From positions 55,836,555 to 55,900,554 of the forward strand of contig JBCNJP010000025.1 of NCBI GenBank assembly GCA_039602395.1: a stretch of 64,000 bases of DNA, given 5' to 3'. A program made the position numbers and the translations under genes. Source of the DNA: Deinandra increscens subsp. villosa (taxonomy: Eukaryota; Streptophyta; Magnoliopsida; Asterales; Asteraceae). Below the pieces are notes generated by a model. That model was given only the letters and a program-made list of their open reading frames with translations. It was not told the DNA's origin and ran no database searches. Positions 11,691-22,566 of this stretch are shown piece by piece (the first letter of the stretch is position 1; every line of letters starts with the position of its first letter).

Positions 11691-14600
11691 GTCAAGTCCT
11701 AAAATGACTTTTAATTTTGGTGTACCGGAAGAAAGTAAAGATTTCATCATGTCTTTAATTTTTCTCTCATATCGTTCATAATATCTTGTCGCAACTCATC
11801 TCGCAACTCTTTACGCATCTCCTTAAATTTTGGAAACCACATTTTTATGAAAACATATATAACTTTCATTAAACAAAAAAACACCTAAAAGTGATAATAA
11901 TAACAACAATAGTAATATTACTAAGGAAAATTGGATTTAAATAATCCAAACTATCAGTTGTTGGCGTACAATAATCCCAACTGAGAAAATTCTTCCTGGC
12001 AGTCCCAACTATTCACTTATTTTTTTTTAATAAACTATCCGTTAAGTTTTTTAAACCCCGTTAGTGGTGTCTTACGTGGATGCCTATGTGTACTGCCCAC
12101 TTGGATTTTTTAATGACATGGCATCCTTTTTTTGATTATTTCTACATAGAAAAAGAAAAAGAAACCCATCTGGGCAGTCGCTATAAACCCTAAATCCCCC
12201 AACGCTCTTCTTCCTATCGACTTGTTCCTCACATCGTCTACCTCAGAGAAACATGTCTTCATCTTCTTCCTCGTCTTCTTCAAACCGAACTAAGTTATTC
12301 CAACTTGGAAGTGATGGTAATCTCTACTGTCTTCATCAGTTGGTTGCAGTCAAGAGGATGGCTGGGAGGCATACGACAAGACCCGGAGAGGAGTTTTACG
12401 GTTGTTCCCTATGGCCGGTAAGGAATTAAGTATGAAATTAATGTCTATTTTTCTCATTCTAATCAATTTCTTTGTTAGGAAACCAACTGCGGTTTTTTTG
12501 TTTGGAAAGAAGATGTCGAAAGGGCTGTGTGTAACCAGGATTTGTTCATGAAGATGGAAGCTAAAAACATGGAATTGCAGGATGTGATTGCTGACTTGAA
12601 AGTGCAGAAGAGAAACATAGAAGAAGAGAAGGAAAAAATTGCGGAACAGTTGTCAAATGCAAAACTTAAGATCAAGAAGTTAATTTCCTTTGCACTTTGT
12701 GTTGTAATGGCAATGTACCTTGTCAAATATATTTAGGGACAATATTGGCAGTGTTAATGTTACTTTGGAGTGGTTGTAGTTTGATGTTTTGGTGTAATCC
12801 AATTTGTAATGATAGTGTTGTTGTAATTCTAATGACAGTTTCTAAGTAATCCATTATCAATATTTCTAATGGCAGTTTCGATGTAATCCAATTTGTGTTC
12901 ACAAAAAAATTGCACAACTTTGATGTTTTGATGGTTCCATTTATAAATTGTTCCATTTCATGGTTCCAGTTCGATGGTTCCATTTGAAGATGTACAGCAG
13001 CAACAACTGCTTAATGGCAATGTACAGCAGCAGCTGCTGCTTAATGTGAATGTACAGCAGCAGCAGCAGCTTAATGGCAATGTATAGCAGTAGCAGCAGT
13101 TTATTGGCAATGTATAGCAGCAGCAGCAGTTTATTGTAAAAAAAACATTACCCGAATGTCCATTTTGATGGTTCCAATTCGATGACATACCTGACCCATT
13201 AACTCCCAACCCACCTGACCCATTAAAACACCCATTAACTCCCAACCCACTTGACCCATTAAAACATCAAAGATAACATCCAAATTCACATATAACATAA
13301 TCATAATAGGATTCCATCAAAATAACATCCAAAACATCAAAATAACATGGTTTTAAAGATAACATCCTAAAGATTCCATCAAAATAACATCCAAAACACA
13401 AATCAAAAAATCCAAATTGTTGCAAACACAAACAAGCTAAAGAACACTGCCTTGTGTCACTTGTGAAGACTGACTTGCAGCAGTTGAAGCTTGTGGTACT
13501 TTTCTTGGACGTCCTCTCTTAGGCTTTTGAGTTATGGCAGCACTTGAACTTGGTCCTTCTTCAACCAACAGTTTTGCAATCTTCCTTGGCCTGCCTCTTG
13601 GCTTTTTTGGTTGGATTTGTACCTTTCCTTTGTTTGGACATGTCCTGATGTTGTGGGTCTTAGACTTGCAAACACTACAAGACATTTTTACCCCATGCCT
13701 AGTCAGTTTACCTGGTTTCTTAGGATCCTCATGAGGGTCTTTCCTCCTATTCTTTTTGGGTCTTCCAGGTCCAATCTTTATTGGTGGAGGATCCAATGGT
13801 AAATCAACTGGTAGCCAATACTTTTCACTAGGCAGAGGAGGAATGGAATACTCATAGGCTTTCAAGTACATCTCCTTAGAGTAGTAGTGGTCAACATACT
13901 CTTCCAACAGGCCACTGTCAAGAACCCATATACATCTCCTTTATACTTCTTGTGCCAATTTGCATAGATATGTCTTGCACAGTTTCTATGCTCAGCATTA
14001 CCCCAATATTGTGCAACTCCATTGAGCAACCCCTGTTAAAGTCATTACAAGAATATTAGTGTAAATACATATCTTATGTACAAAAAATAATTACAAGAAC
14101 TACATACCTTTTGTTGATCTGAAATTAATGTCCATCCCTTTCCACCTTCTGTAACACCTAAGCACTTGTAAAGTTCATTCATAAACCACCCCCAACTGTC
14201 ATTATTTTCTCCTTCAACTACTGCCCAAGCAACAGGATACATTTGGTCGTTCGCATCCCTGCCTATGGCTGCCAAGAGCATACCTCCTAGAAATGTCTTT
14301 AGGAAACAACCATCTAAGCATAACAATTTCCTACACCCATTTAAAAACCCCTTCCTAACCCCATCAAAGCAAACAAATATCCTAAAGAACACTTCAACTT
14401 GGCTATCATATCCATGGTAAGATGCTAGGACTGTTACTAGCTCAAATGTAGAAGTTGGATTTTCATGTTTCAAAATCTCCAAATATGAACCTAATTTGCT
14501 ATAATGTTCTTTCATTGACCCATGCAGTTTTTGGTGAGCTATACTCTTAGCTCTATAGGCAAACCATTTCCCTATAAAAAGTTTAAATTTTTCTTTAACT

Positions 14601-17600
14601 GCATCCTGAATTTCCTTAGCTGGCCAATGGGGTCTAGATTTGAAAATTGGTAAGAACTCATTTGCAACAAATTCTGAAGTAAGTTGCCTGTTTTTGGTCA
14701 TGTTTCTTTGGCATGTATGTTCAGTTTTAACACATTTGACCATAAAACAAGATTTCTTTTCATGAAATGAGAGATATACTCTAAAGGGGCAACCACTTAC
14801 ACATTTAACACCAAGTCTGCCTTGCCTCTTCTTGTCACTTATACAAATTGACAGATCCCTACCATTAGCAACTGCATACATTCTAATAGCCTCTTTGAAA
14901 TCATCTCTTGTAGGAAACCTGGTACCAACTATCCACTTCCACTTACTCCAGTCTGTTTGGTCAGTAACAACTGGAACTTCAATCTTATACTTGTGTCCTC
15001 TTATATCATCATCCTCACTATCACCAGGTGAGTTCACATCACCATCAGAGTCTTCATAACTGCTGTAATTTACATCACCTTCAGGTTTTACATCAGAGTC
15101 TCCTTCACCAACTTCAGCTACTTCAGGCTTAAAACCAAGATCTGGTTTTTCTAGTATTGATTGCACCAACTCTTTTTGTTTCAACTTCTCATTCTGATGC
15201 ACCTTCTGTATTGCAACAACTGAAGACTCCCATTCATCATCAGAACTGTCGTCTTTATCAATACAAATGTCCTCAGATTCAGATTCATCTACTACCTCTT
15301 TCTCTTTATCATCCACATAGTCACTGTCTTCGGATTCATCACCTAACCCAACAGTATTGTTCTCATGGGAACCAGTGTTGGACCTAATTGGGCTCACATG
15401 GGCCCTTAAGAAACCGTGTTGGGCTTCAAGGTCACTGGATTGGGCTTCCACTAGTATGGGATTCACGTAAAGATCAATAACAAATTCATAGTTCTCACCA
15501 ACCACGTACATCATATTCATAACATCTTTGTCATCTTCCAATTTTACCAAATGATCTTCAATTGGCATATCTGGAATCTGCCAATAGATACTAAACATAC
15601 CTTTTTTGTAAGAACCAACTTCAACAGCATAATCACCAATCTCGAATAGCGACATCTTGTCAACATCAATTTCTATCAGCTTCCATTCACCGCCAACATA
15701 GGTGATAACAGGTTCTTCTATGACTTTGCCTCCATAATGCAACCGGATCTTCATTGTATCACGCACTGCGGGAACTGAAGAGGCTGAAGGTTTGGCCATC
15801 GATTTCGATAACATGAGATAATTGAGGATTTAGGGTTTAGATCGGTGTGAGTGTTCGTCGATTATCAGATGGATGGAAAGAGGGGTTTCTTTTTCTTTTA
15901 AGGATGTAGAAATAATCAAAAAAAGGATGCCATGTCATTAAAAAATCCAAGTGGGCAGTACACATAGGCATCCACGTAAGACACCACTAACGGGGTTTAA
16001 AAAACTTAACGGATAGTTTATTAAAAAAAAATAAGTGAATAGTTGGGACTGCCAGGAAGAATTTTTTCAGTTGGGATTATTGTACGCCAACAACTGATAG
16101 TTCGGATTATTTAAATCCAATTATCCTATTACTAATAACAACATACGTGTTGTGAAGATGCTACACCATAAGATGTTATTAGTGTCTCGGTCACTACAAA
16201 ATTAAGATCCGACAATCCTATCCCATAGATCCGTTTCTTCTTAACTTCTGTCTTAACAACACGAGCCCGCACCTTAGCATCATCTATAGTGAATTTCGGG
16301 ACATAAATCGTTCTCATCTCTTCTAAGTATTTTTCCAAAAAATCCATTAAAACAAGGATATTATTATTGTACTAAAGATCACACAATAGTTATATTAAAA
16401 ATAATGAAAACTAACATATGCTTCTTTGGCTCGATCGCTACAAAATTTCATCTCCTCCAAGTTGTTCAAATCAAGACTTTGATCCAATAATTTAGCTTTG
16501 CATTCTTTAGAGAGATGGGTTAAAAGAAATAGCTCCTTATAACTTGGCTCCCTCTCCAAGATATTTCTCTACATAAGAATAAATATAGTTGTGTCTTTCA
16601 ATGCATTCACGTAAGAATATATTTATCTATGTTTGAGTAACTTGCTTCTACAAGGCTATATACTTTTACAACTTAAAAACTATCTTTTTATTTTCAAATA
16701 AAAACCAAGTTGAAAACTCGCAAATGAAGCACAAGTTAAGAGACTTATTAGCTTACCAACTGCACACGATACTCATCATATCCTATGCACCTGCCTATAT
16801 GTCGGGATGACTTGCCATTCCTATCAGTGCTTGCACGGTTGTTTGCCCCGCTCTTCGACTTCTTAAGCCACCTTTTTATGTCCCATACCTGTCAAAAGTA
16901 GAAAGTATATTTTAGTATATTTTAATATATAAATATATGAATTTTGTTTCTTCTTCACAGTTTAGGTGTTTGTTTTGGTATATATATAGGAAATACAATA
17001 TAAGAAAAAAATAATAATCTATCAAATTGCTTACATTGCACATTTGAATCCATATATCATCATGAAGTGGTTCGGGTGGATAATCACGAATGATACTGAA
17101 TTTGTTAGACCTAATCTTATGTCCAGCATCCTTTGCTAATTTTGTAGAATCTTTTCTAAAGGTGTACATAAGGTCCCTATAACGTCCTCTCAGTATATTG
17201 ATAAATCCTTCGTATGTTCTTTCTTCGGAGTCTGGGTCCCAACTCCAACGAGTCTAAAAAAATAAAAAATAAATTTGAACATGTAAGTTTAAAATAAGTA
17301 AGCATAAGATATAAAAATTCTAAGTTGATATATTACCTTATAACGAGCATACATTTCTTTCTGTACAAGCAGCGGGACCTTTCGAAATATGGTCCAAGGT
17401 CTAGAAAAACTCTCCTTTAGTATCTCAATGGCACAATGATGAACTTCGTATGATGCAAACCTCCAATATCAAAATAACCAAATAAGTATTATTATAACAT
17501 TATGAAATAACATAAATTAAAATGTTAGAGCAAAAGACATACTTTTCTCAGACACAATCTATATAAGGCCTCTTAGATGTACCACAAGGTCTATCTCCTT

Positions 17601-18372
17601 AAGTCGAATCGCGCTGAGAGGTATTAGGAGGTGTGGTCTCCACATTATGAGTGTCAGCATCCAACTCACGTCGAGAACCATCATCCTCTAAGGGTTAAAT
17701 ATATCGAGGCTCATCATCAGAACCCTACATGTCTCCCATGACATCACCTGCACCTGTACCGCTATTACTACATGATCTAGGAGTCGGAAGCGAATACTTA
17801 GACCTCCCATATACACGTCCCCTGCCTTGTCTAGAACCTTGAATTGAGATATTAGCTCCCACACGTCTACGTCCCTGCGATGAGATGTATATAGGTCCAA
17901 CAGGAGCCAGTGGCTAATCCAGGATTTTTTTTCATGGGGTTCGGTCACTAAGTATCTTGGTGTTCGGTTCATAAAAATCAAAAAAATACTAAAAATACTA
18001 CAGCGCCAAAAAATTTCATGGGTGTCGGACGAACCCCTAGGCTTGTGCCTAGGTCCGCCACTGACAGGAGCATCATCGCCAATGAACCTAGAGTTAACTG
18101 GATGTCGCTGGCTTGGCCTAGAACCCGGAAGCGAGATCGTGGGCCCCCCATGTACGCATACCTGCGATGATATGTATTTAGGTCTACTAGTGGCACCGCC
18201 GCTAAGAGGACTAGAGTCCACTTGCTTTCGCTTGCCCGATTTAGAACTGCGATCCACGCGGAGGCGGTGCATGTCCACGAGTACCACCACTATAACGGGT
18301 ACCACGAGTACCACCGCTATCACGGGTATCACGAGTACCACCACTATCACGGGTATCAACACTATCAGACAT
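11691..18372 (-). CDS. CACTA second gene, plant transposase Ptta/En/Spm type, split by two insertions
   Basis: The minus strand encodes a multi-exon protein. It starts at 18372 with MSDSVDTRDSGGTRDTRD, a tandem Gly-Thr-Arg-Asp repeat, followed by a low-complexity arm in which KYISSQ...LPGSR is echoed by IYISSQ...IQGSR. Further exons read FASYEVHHCAIEILKES...EMYARYK (about 17460-17338), TRWSWDPDSEERTYEGF...IWIQMCN (about 17254-17034), VWDIKRWLKKSKSG...GYDEYRVQL (about 16890-16755), about 16570-16420, and 16347-16148. The last exon ends in a charged helix FKEMRKELRDELRQD near 11800. Donor GT and acceptor AG bases stand at the edges I checked. The layout matches TNPA-like second genes of CACTA elements. 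A hAT MITE interrupts the first exon and a MULE sits 10 bp inside an intron. Stops near 17700 and 17560 suggest decay; the status of each exon junction is inferred. Confidence 0.65.
12253..12736 (+). CDS. GRF-type zinc-finger protein with coiled coil and C-terminal membrane segment
   Basis: A two-exon gene, 12253-12417 and 12479-12736, with a 61 bp intron (GTAAGG...TTAG), encodes 140 aa. A serine-rich start is followed by a GRF-type finger: YCLHQ (residues 25-29, the usual CxC replaced by CxH), RPGEEFYGCSLWP (43-55) and, after the intron, NCGFFVW. Residues about 75-118 form a charged coiled coil (MEAKNMELQDVIADLKVQKR onward), and the end ISFALCVVMAMYLV is a membrane-anchor-like segment. Plant GRF proteins of this layout are common but of unknown job; the finger is thought to bind nucleic acid. 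The start codon lies about 90 bp inside the left TIR, so the TIR probably supplies the promoter. The reading frame is intact. Its place mirrors MudrB in maize MuDR, although the protein is unrelated to MudrB as far as I can tell. Confidence 0.8.
12985..13140. repeat. Minisatellite between the MULE-1 genes
   Basis: About five units of 31-34 bp built on AATGTACAGCAGCAGCAGCA plus a CTTAATGGC tail. It lies in the spacer between the two convergent gene ends, followed at 13185-13265 by repeats of CTGACCCATTAA. Confidence 0.85.
13437..15814 (-). pseudogene. MudrA-like MULE transposase, internally deleted
   Basis: Exon 1 (15814-14108, 569 codons) begins with a PB1-like domain (MKIRLHYGGKVIEE, residues about 20-110), then an acidic linker (about 150-290), a MuDR DNA-binding region (FPTRDDFKEAIRMYAVANGR ... 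CVSGCPFRVY ... TEHTCQ, about 300-370) and the MULE catalytic domain. The first catalytic Asp is in LCLDGCFLKT and the second in LISDQQK at the exon end. A 74 bp intron (donor 14107, acceptor 14033) leads to GLLNGVAQYWGNAEHRNCARHI. The frame then breaks near 13930. The C-terminus (13907-13437) continues in another frame with a zinc knuckle CSVCKSKTHNIRTC and three AT-hook-like motifs (GPGRPKK, PRGRPRK, KRGRPRK). The segment with the catalytic Glu and SWIM finger is missing, so this copy should not make an active enzyme. Confidence 0.88.
17900..18071. mobile_element. hAT-type MITE (156 bp) with 8 bp target duplication
   Basis: The insert 17908-18063 starts CAGTGGC and ends GCCACTG and is flanked by the perfect 8 bp duplication ACAGGAGC (17900-17907, 18064-18071). 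The 8 bp duplication with short inverted ends is the mark of hAT MITEs. It interrupts the first exon of the CACTA gene. It has no coding capacity. Confidence 0.92.
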
Positions 18373-18582
18373 AATGCATAAACCCTACATTTAATAGAAC
18401 AAAAACGATGAGATACATAATATAAGATTGACACCGCTATGATAAATAGTAAAGTGAGCATACATATGATAATCACAAAAACTGAAAATGAGCATAGATA
18501 TGATAATAACAAAAACTGAAAGTGAGCATACATATGATAAATGGTAAACAACTTAAAGTGTATACAACAAAAAGCAACGTCC

Positions 18583-18867
18583 CTAATAATCAAAATCGTC
18601 TTCATCTGAAGAATGATCCGGAAAATTCTCAACCCCGTCTTTAGTTCTTTTATGAATGTTATTTGGGTTCTCGAATACAAAATCCAAGAAATATGTGCCA
18701 TACGAAACAAATTTGGAGTTGAAAAGACCATTACTAGTTAATCTCATTGTATACATCCATTCTCTATCAAACGATATTTCTATCGATCTGTAACTAAAAT
18801 TTAAAAAGTTTTTAGAACTTAACAAACTAAGAACACACATATAACTTATGAAAGTATGATAGAACAC
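18583..18867 (-). CDS. Possible last exon of the CACTA first gene
   Basis: A 94-codon minus-strand frame upstream of the second gene contains FDREWMYTMRLTSNGLFNSK and ends in an acidic tail SSDEDDFDY before the stop. In CACTA elements the transposase (TNPD-like) gene ends just upstream of the second gene, so a final exon is expected here. I do not see a diagnostic transposase motif, and the N-terminal part (MFYHTFISYMCVL) is probably intron. Function is not established. Confidence 0.35.
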   Translation of the reverse strand: MFYHTFISYMCVLSLLSSKNFLNFSYRSIEISFDREWMYTMRLTSNGLFNSKFVSYGTYFLDFVFENPNNIHKRTKDGVENFPDHSSDEDDFDY

Positions 18868-19050
18868 GCATATGTATTTTTAGACTAATTACTGAAAGTA
18901 TGATATCTTGTTGTAATCCAAGCATCATTAGCAATTTTACCAAAAAATTTTACACTTCGCCCAACCCATTTCAACATCAAATGTTTTAGCTCAATATAAC
19001 CTGATCCATTTCAACATCAAATAATTATCTAGTTTTACACTTTGCCTAAT
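18868..19050. other. CACTA-side spacer with a short direct repeat
   Basis: The phrase CCATTTCAACATCAAAT occurs twice (about 18963 and 19005). No gene. Confidence 0.45.
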
Positions 19051-19733
19051 TGTAAGGAATATTACGCTTGGAAGATTTCCGGATGAATGCCAATTTTGTT
19101 ATGTTCCGGCTGAAGTTAAAGTTGAAGCGGAATTCTCACTTCAAGCGGATCTGGCAGTTCAAGTGGAAAGAAGCAGTTTTGTCCTTTAGCGAAAATTCCG
19201 GGTGAACTCGATTATCCACCAGATAATGAGTTCAACCGGACTTTTCCTGAGATGTCTTTTCAGCAAGTCCAATCCTGCAAAAGCTTCTCGTATGCTTCTA
19301 TATCTGATTCAAGCCGCTCTCCTAAAGTAGTATGTTGCTGCAAACACGCAAGATATTCCAATTGCCGATGTTTATTCTTTTGGTAGTTTGTATTTGACTT
19401 TATTGTTTACGGTCTAGATTAGATCGCATGAGATCAATGGCTGTCATTGATCTCATCAGCACTATATATAGCTTAGTTAGCTCATAGTTTACACACCTTG
19501 AACATCATCTGTTCTTGAACAACTTGTAATAGTGTAGCTTTGAGTTAATGCAAATAGTGCCGAGTATTTGTTACTTCGTTGTTACTATCTTTCTACAAAT
19601 CAAGCTTTCACATTATACACAGGAACTAAATCTCGCTTAAGTAAAGTGAAATATAACTTTATATTCCGCAGGGTTATATTTGCAAGTAAAGGGTTTCTGT
19701 TTTAGTTTAACTCTAACTAATAACGATCCTACA
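19051..19733 (+). repeat. Copia-type 5' LTR, element A (683 bp)
   Basis: It starts TGTAAGGAATATT, ends GATCCTACA and is followed at once by a primer binding site. A TATA box (CTATATATAGC) lies at about 19462-19472. The LTR is related to, but clearly diverged from, the LTR at 32570-33239 (shared blocks GATTATTCTTTTGGTAGT-like and GATAGTGCCGAGTATTT-like). The flanks differ (CTAAT versus AACGT), so the two are not a matched pair. Confidence 0.88.
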
Positions 19734-19735
19734 AG

Positions 19736-19747
19736 TGGTATCAGAGC
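19736..19747 (+). other. Primer binding site (initiator tRNA-Met), element A
   Basis: TGGTATCAGAGC two bases after the LTR end. Confidence 0.92.
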
Positions 19748-19845
19748 TTTGGCTCTCACTTTAAAGACTTTCTGTGCTTTAAAGTTGATACTTTACTTGC
19801 CTACTTTACAAGCCTTGCTGTTTCTTCTTTCAAAAGGTTTTTAAA

Positions 19846-20905
19846 ATGAGTGATTTTAGTCTAAGTTGTTCAAATGGTTCTTCCAACAAACCGCTAATAT
19901 TCACTCCAGATGACTTTGGTACCTGGAAACTCAGGATGGAAGGTTTTGTTAGAATTTTGGACCGCCATATTTGGAAATCTTTTACTGAAGGACCTTACTC
20001 ACCCATGGTTTCATCTGCTGATGATGCAGAAGTCAAGATACCAAAACCACTAGACAAATATGTTGAATCTGACTATACTACCCTCGAATTTGACCATAAG
20101 GCATATTGGACTCTACAGGCAGCACTTCCTAACTCCATCTTAAGTGGGTTCAAAGGATATAAAACTGCTTTTGACCTGTGGAATGCCTTAAGTGAAATGT
20201 ATGAAGGAACCAATGAAGTAAAAGAAAACAAGAAAGATGTTTTAAAACAGAAGTATGAAAACTTTACTTTCAAATCTGGTGAAACAATGACAAACCAGTA
20301 CTTAAGATTTGTTTCTTTGCTTGATGAACTCCAAAAGGTAGATGTAAAACTAGACCAGGTAGATGTTAACAGAAAGTTCCTACGTTCCCTGCCTTCTGTG
20401 TGGACAGTTTACACAGTGAGCATCAGGGAATGCAAAAACTTGAAAAAGATGAGACTCAGTGAACTTCATGGCATACTCAGTGCCTATGAAATGGAACTAG
20501 ATCTTAAACAAAACTCATCTTCTGAGTCAACTCAGCTGTTTTCATCTGCACTAGTAACTACTGATTTTAACAGTCAAAGGTCTTCAAATTCATCATCATA
20601 TCAGTCACCTATTGTCAGTTTCCCTGAGACACCAAGGTGTCAAGAAAGTTTTTCAAACACGTTTGAAAACTCTCACAATGCTCATGTAGCAACTGACTCT
20701 TACCAAGGCTTCATACCTGAAGATCTTGAGTGTATAGGTGCTGATGACTTGGAGGAAATGGACATAGACTCCACCTCAGATCAGGTAAACTCTATCCCTG
20801 AGAAAGTTTTAGAAAACCTATGCAGCCCTGCTTGCGTAGAACAAGTGGCAAAGTACCAAAATCACAACACTGATTTGATTGATGAAGTTTCAAACCTAAA
20901 TGGGT
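19846..20905 (+). CDS. Copia Gag, N-terminal part (UBN2-type), truncated at gap
   Basis: The frame starts MSDFSLSCSNGSSNKP 112 bp after the LTR. It shows the plant Copia Gag fold: FGTWKLRMEGFVRI (residues 26-39), AYWTLQAALPNSIL, TAFDLWNALSEMYEGT, LKQKYENFTFKSGETM, VNRKFLRSLPSVW and LKKMRLSELHGILSAYEME. A serine-rich and acidic linker follows to about residue 350. From about 20906 the sequence (FIYIWWWNS) no longer looks like Gag and the 500 N gap begins. Gag would form the particle that packages element RNA. No stop interrupts the visible part, so this portion could be recent. Confidence 0.88.
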
Positions 20906-21600
20906 TCATATACATTTGGTGGTGGAATAGCAANNNNNNNNNNNNNNNNNNNNNNNNNNNNNNNNNNNNNNNNNNNNNNNNNNNNNNNNNNNNNNNNNNN
21001 NNNNNNNNNNNNNNNNNNNNNNNNNNNNNNNNNNNNNNNNNNNNNNNNNNNNNNNNNNNNNNNNNNNNNNNNNNNNNNNNNNNNNNNNNNNNNNNNNNNN
21101 NNNNNNNNNNNNNNNNNNNNNNNNNNNNNNNNNNNNNNNNNNNNNNNNNNNNNNNNNNNNNNNNNNNNNNNNNNNNNNNNNNNNNNNNNNNNNNNNNNNN
21201 NNNNNNNNNNNNNNNNNNNNNNNNNNNNNNNNNNNNNNNNNNNNNNNNNNNNNNNNNNNNNNNNNNNNNNNNNNNNNNNNNNNNNNNNNNNNNNNNNNNN
21301 NNNNNNNNNNNNNNNNNNNNNNNNNNNNNNNNNNNNNNNNNNNNNNNNNNNNNNNNNNNNNNNNNNNNNNNNNNNNNNNNNNNNNNNNNNNNNNNNNNNN
21401 NNNNNNNNNNNNNNNNNNNNNNNNNNNNNNNNNAACGTAACTAACGGGTTTGTCTAACGGAAGTTAACCTTGAAATTCTCGGGTGTCACATCATTCCCCT
21501 GAAATTGGAATTTTCGTCCCGAAAATTATTCTTGTGTCGTAGCGTTCGCAGCATCAGCTGTCGTCGTTGCTATCGTCGCTGGGGAAAGAAAGCAAAAAGT
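20906..21600. mobile_element. Gap (500 N at 20934-21433) with a gypsy 3'-end scrap
   Basis: After the gap, 21434-21490 read on the minus strand starts an LTR (TGTGACACCCGAG), preceded by a polypurine tract (TTTCAGGGGAATGA) and the phrase TTTCGGGACGAAAATTCC, which is the usual 3' end of a chromovirus-type gypsy internal region. So a gypsy fragment in minus orientation interrupts the Copia sequence at the gap. The right edge, where Gag resumes, is near 21600 and is not sharp. A frame drawn across the N run is meaningless. Confidence 0.7.
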
Positions 21601-22566
21601 TTTAGGGTTGTCACACCATCCTTCTCCTCCAAGTTCAAGGGAATAACCGATGGAGTGATAAGTGAACCTAAAGTTGAGAGGCCAAAGATCACCATCAAGC
21701 ATCCGAGTATGAAACCAACAGCTGGAGTGAAGAATGAAAAACTCAAGGGAGTAGCTGTGTCTCCCATTTCTTCAGTTGGATCATGCAGTTGCCGTTGTAA
21801 TTGCAAGAATGGTGCTTCAACGTCAAAGAATCAAGGAAGCACAAAGACAGTAAAGACAGGTTCGACACAGGCTTCGACAAACCAGCAGAAAGTCAAATCT
21901 GAAGCTGCAGTCAAACCAAAGAAGCATACACAAGGCAAACCAGCTCCATATCAGCCACCGAAGACAAATGGGTACACGTCTGACTTCTATCTAAAGAAGC
22001 AGACTTGCTTCAATTGTGGCATCGCTGGTCATATTGCTAGAAACTGTCTTTATCGCCCCTATGAACCCTATTATCCGAAAACTCAAAGGGTTTCATCTCA
22101 GGAGTCTGTGAAGTCTAAGCCCATGATGGTGGAAAAACCTAAGGCAAGGAAGACTGATACTCCTAAGGTTAAACCCTCTGATCAACATTGGGGTGCTGCC
22201 AAAGCTGAAAGAAAATCTTTAAATCAAAACAACAGCTTTCCAAGTTACCAAAATTTTCAGAAAAAGGTGATGAAACCATTTTCAAAGCAATCAAAACTTG
22301 AAAAACCCAAAGTTACCCCTCCCAAGGTAACTAAAACTGTTTTAAAAAATGAATCTAAAACGAAGAAGGTTGAAATACCTAAAGTCACAACTCCAAAGGT
22401 GACTAAAACAAATGTTAAATCACCTGGAACTTGGAAACCAAAAATCAAGGCAGTTCCATCCCAACTTCCTGATTTTTCAAAGGGGATGTTCTTACAAGAA
22501 GTATCTTTTATTGATTCCTCAGGTGTACCCAGAAAAACAATGGCCTGGGTACCATTAGCTAACTAA
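21601..22566 (+). CDS. Copia Gag, C-terminal part with zinc knuckle
   Basis: The visible frame resumes near TPSFSSKFKGITDGV and is rich in lysine and proline. It holds one CCHC zinc knuckle, CFNCGIAGHIARNC (about 22009-22050), which binds nucleic acid in Gag proteins, then repeats of PKVTPPKVTKT / PKVTTPKVTKT, and ends SGVPRKTMAWVPLAN with a stop at 22566. No protease, integrase or reverse transcriptase follows; instead there are 2.2 kb of non-coding sequence and an LTR. Whether this piece belongs to element A or to another element whose 5' end is in the gap cannot be decided, because the LTR at 24785 is unlike the LTR at 19051. Confidence 0.8.
   Translation, partial: FRVVTPSFSSKFKGITDGVISEPKVERPKITIKHPSMKPTAGVKNEKLKGVAVSPISSVGSCSCRCNCKNGASTSKNQGSTKTVKTGSTQASTNQQKVKSEAAVKPKKHTQGKPAPYQPPKTNGYTSDFYLKKQTCFNCGIAGHIARNCLYRPYEPYYPKTQRVSSQESVKSKPMMVEKPKARKTDTPKVKPSDQHWGAAKAERKSLNQNNSFPSYQNFQKKVMKPFSKQSKLEKPKVTPPKVTKTVLKNESKTKKVEIPKVTTPKVTKTNVKSPGTWKPKIKAVPSQLPDFSKGMFLQEVSFIDSSGVPRKTMAWVPLAN

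Larger units (their letters stand above)
11916..16135. mobile_element. MULE-1: Mutator-like element with 9 bp target duplication
   Basis: The element spans 11925-16126 (4202 bp) and is flanked by the perfect 9 bp duplication TATTACTAA (11916-11924 and 16127-16135). Its TIRs are about 240 bp (11925 to about 12167, about 15884 to 16126) and begin GGAAAATTGGATTTAAATAA / GGATAATTGGATTTAAATAA. It carries two genes that face each other: a GRF zinc-finger gene from the left TIR and a MudrA-like transposase gene from the right TIR. It is inserted in an intron of the CACTA gene, so it is younger than the CACTA element. Confidence 0.96.

Noticed and set aside
12985..13140. Regularly spaced repeats that might suggest a CRISPR array
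   Set aside because: Units are contiguous CAG-rich minisatellite copies without unique spacers, in a plant transposon.
20900..21457. Frames spanning the N run after gag
   Set aside because: Almost entirely N; no evidence of coding.
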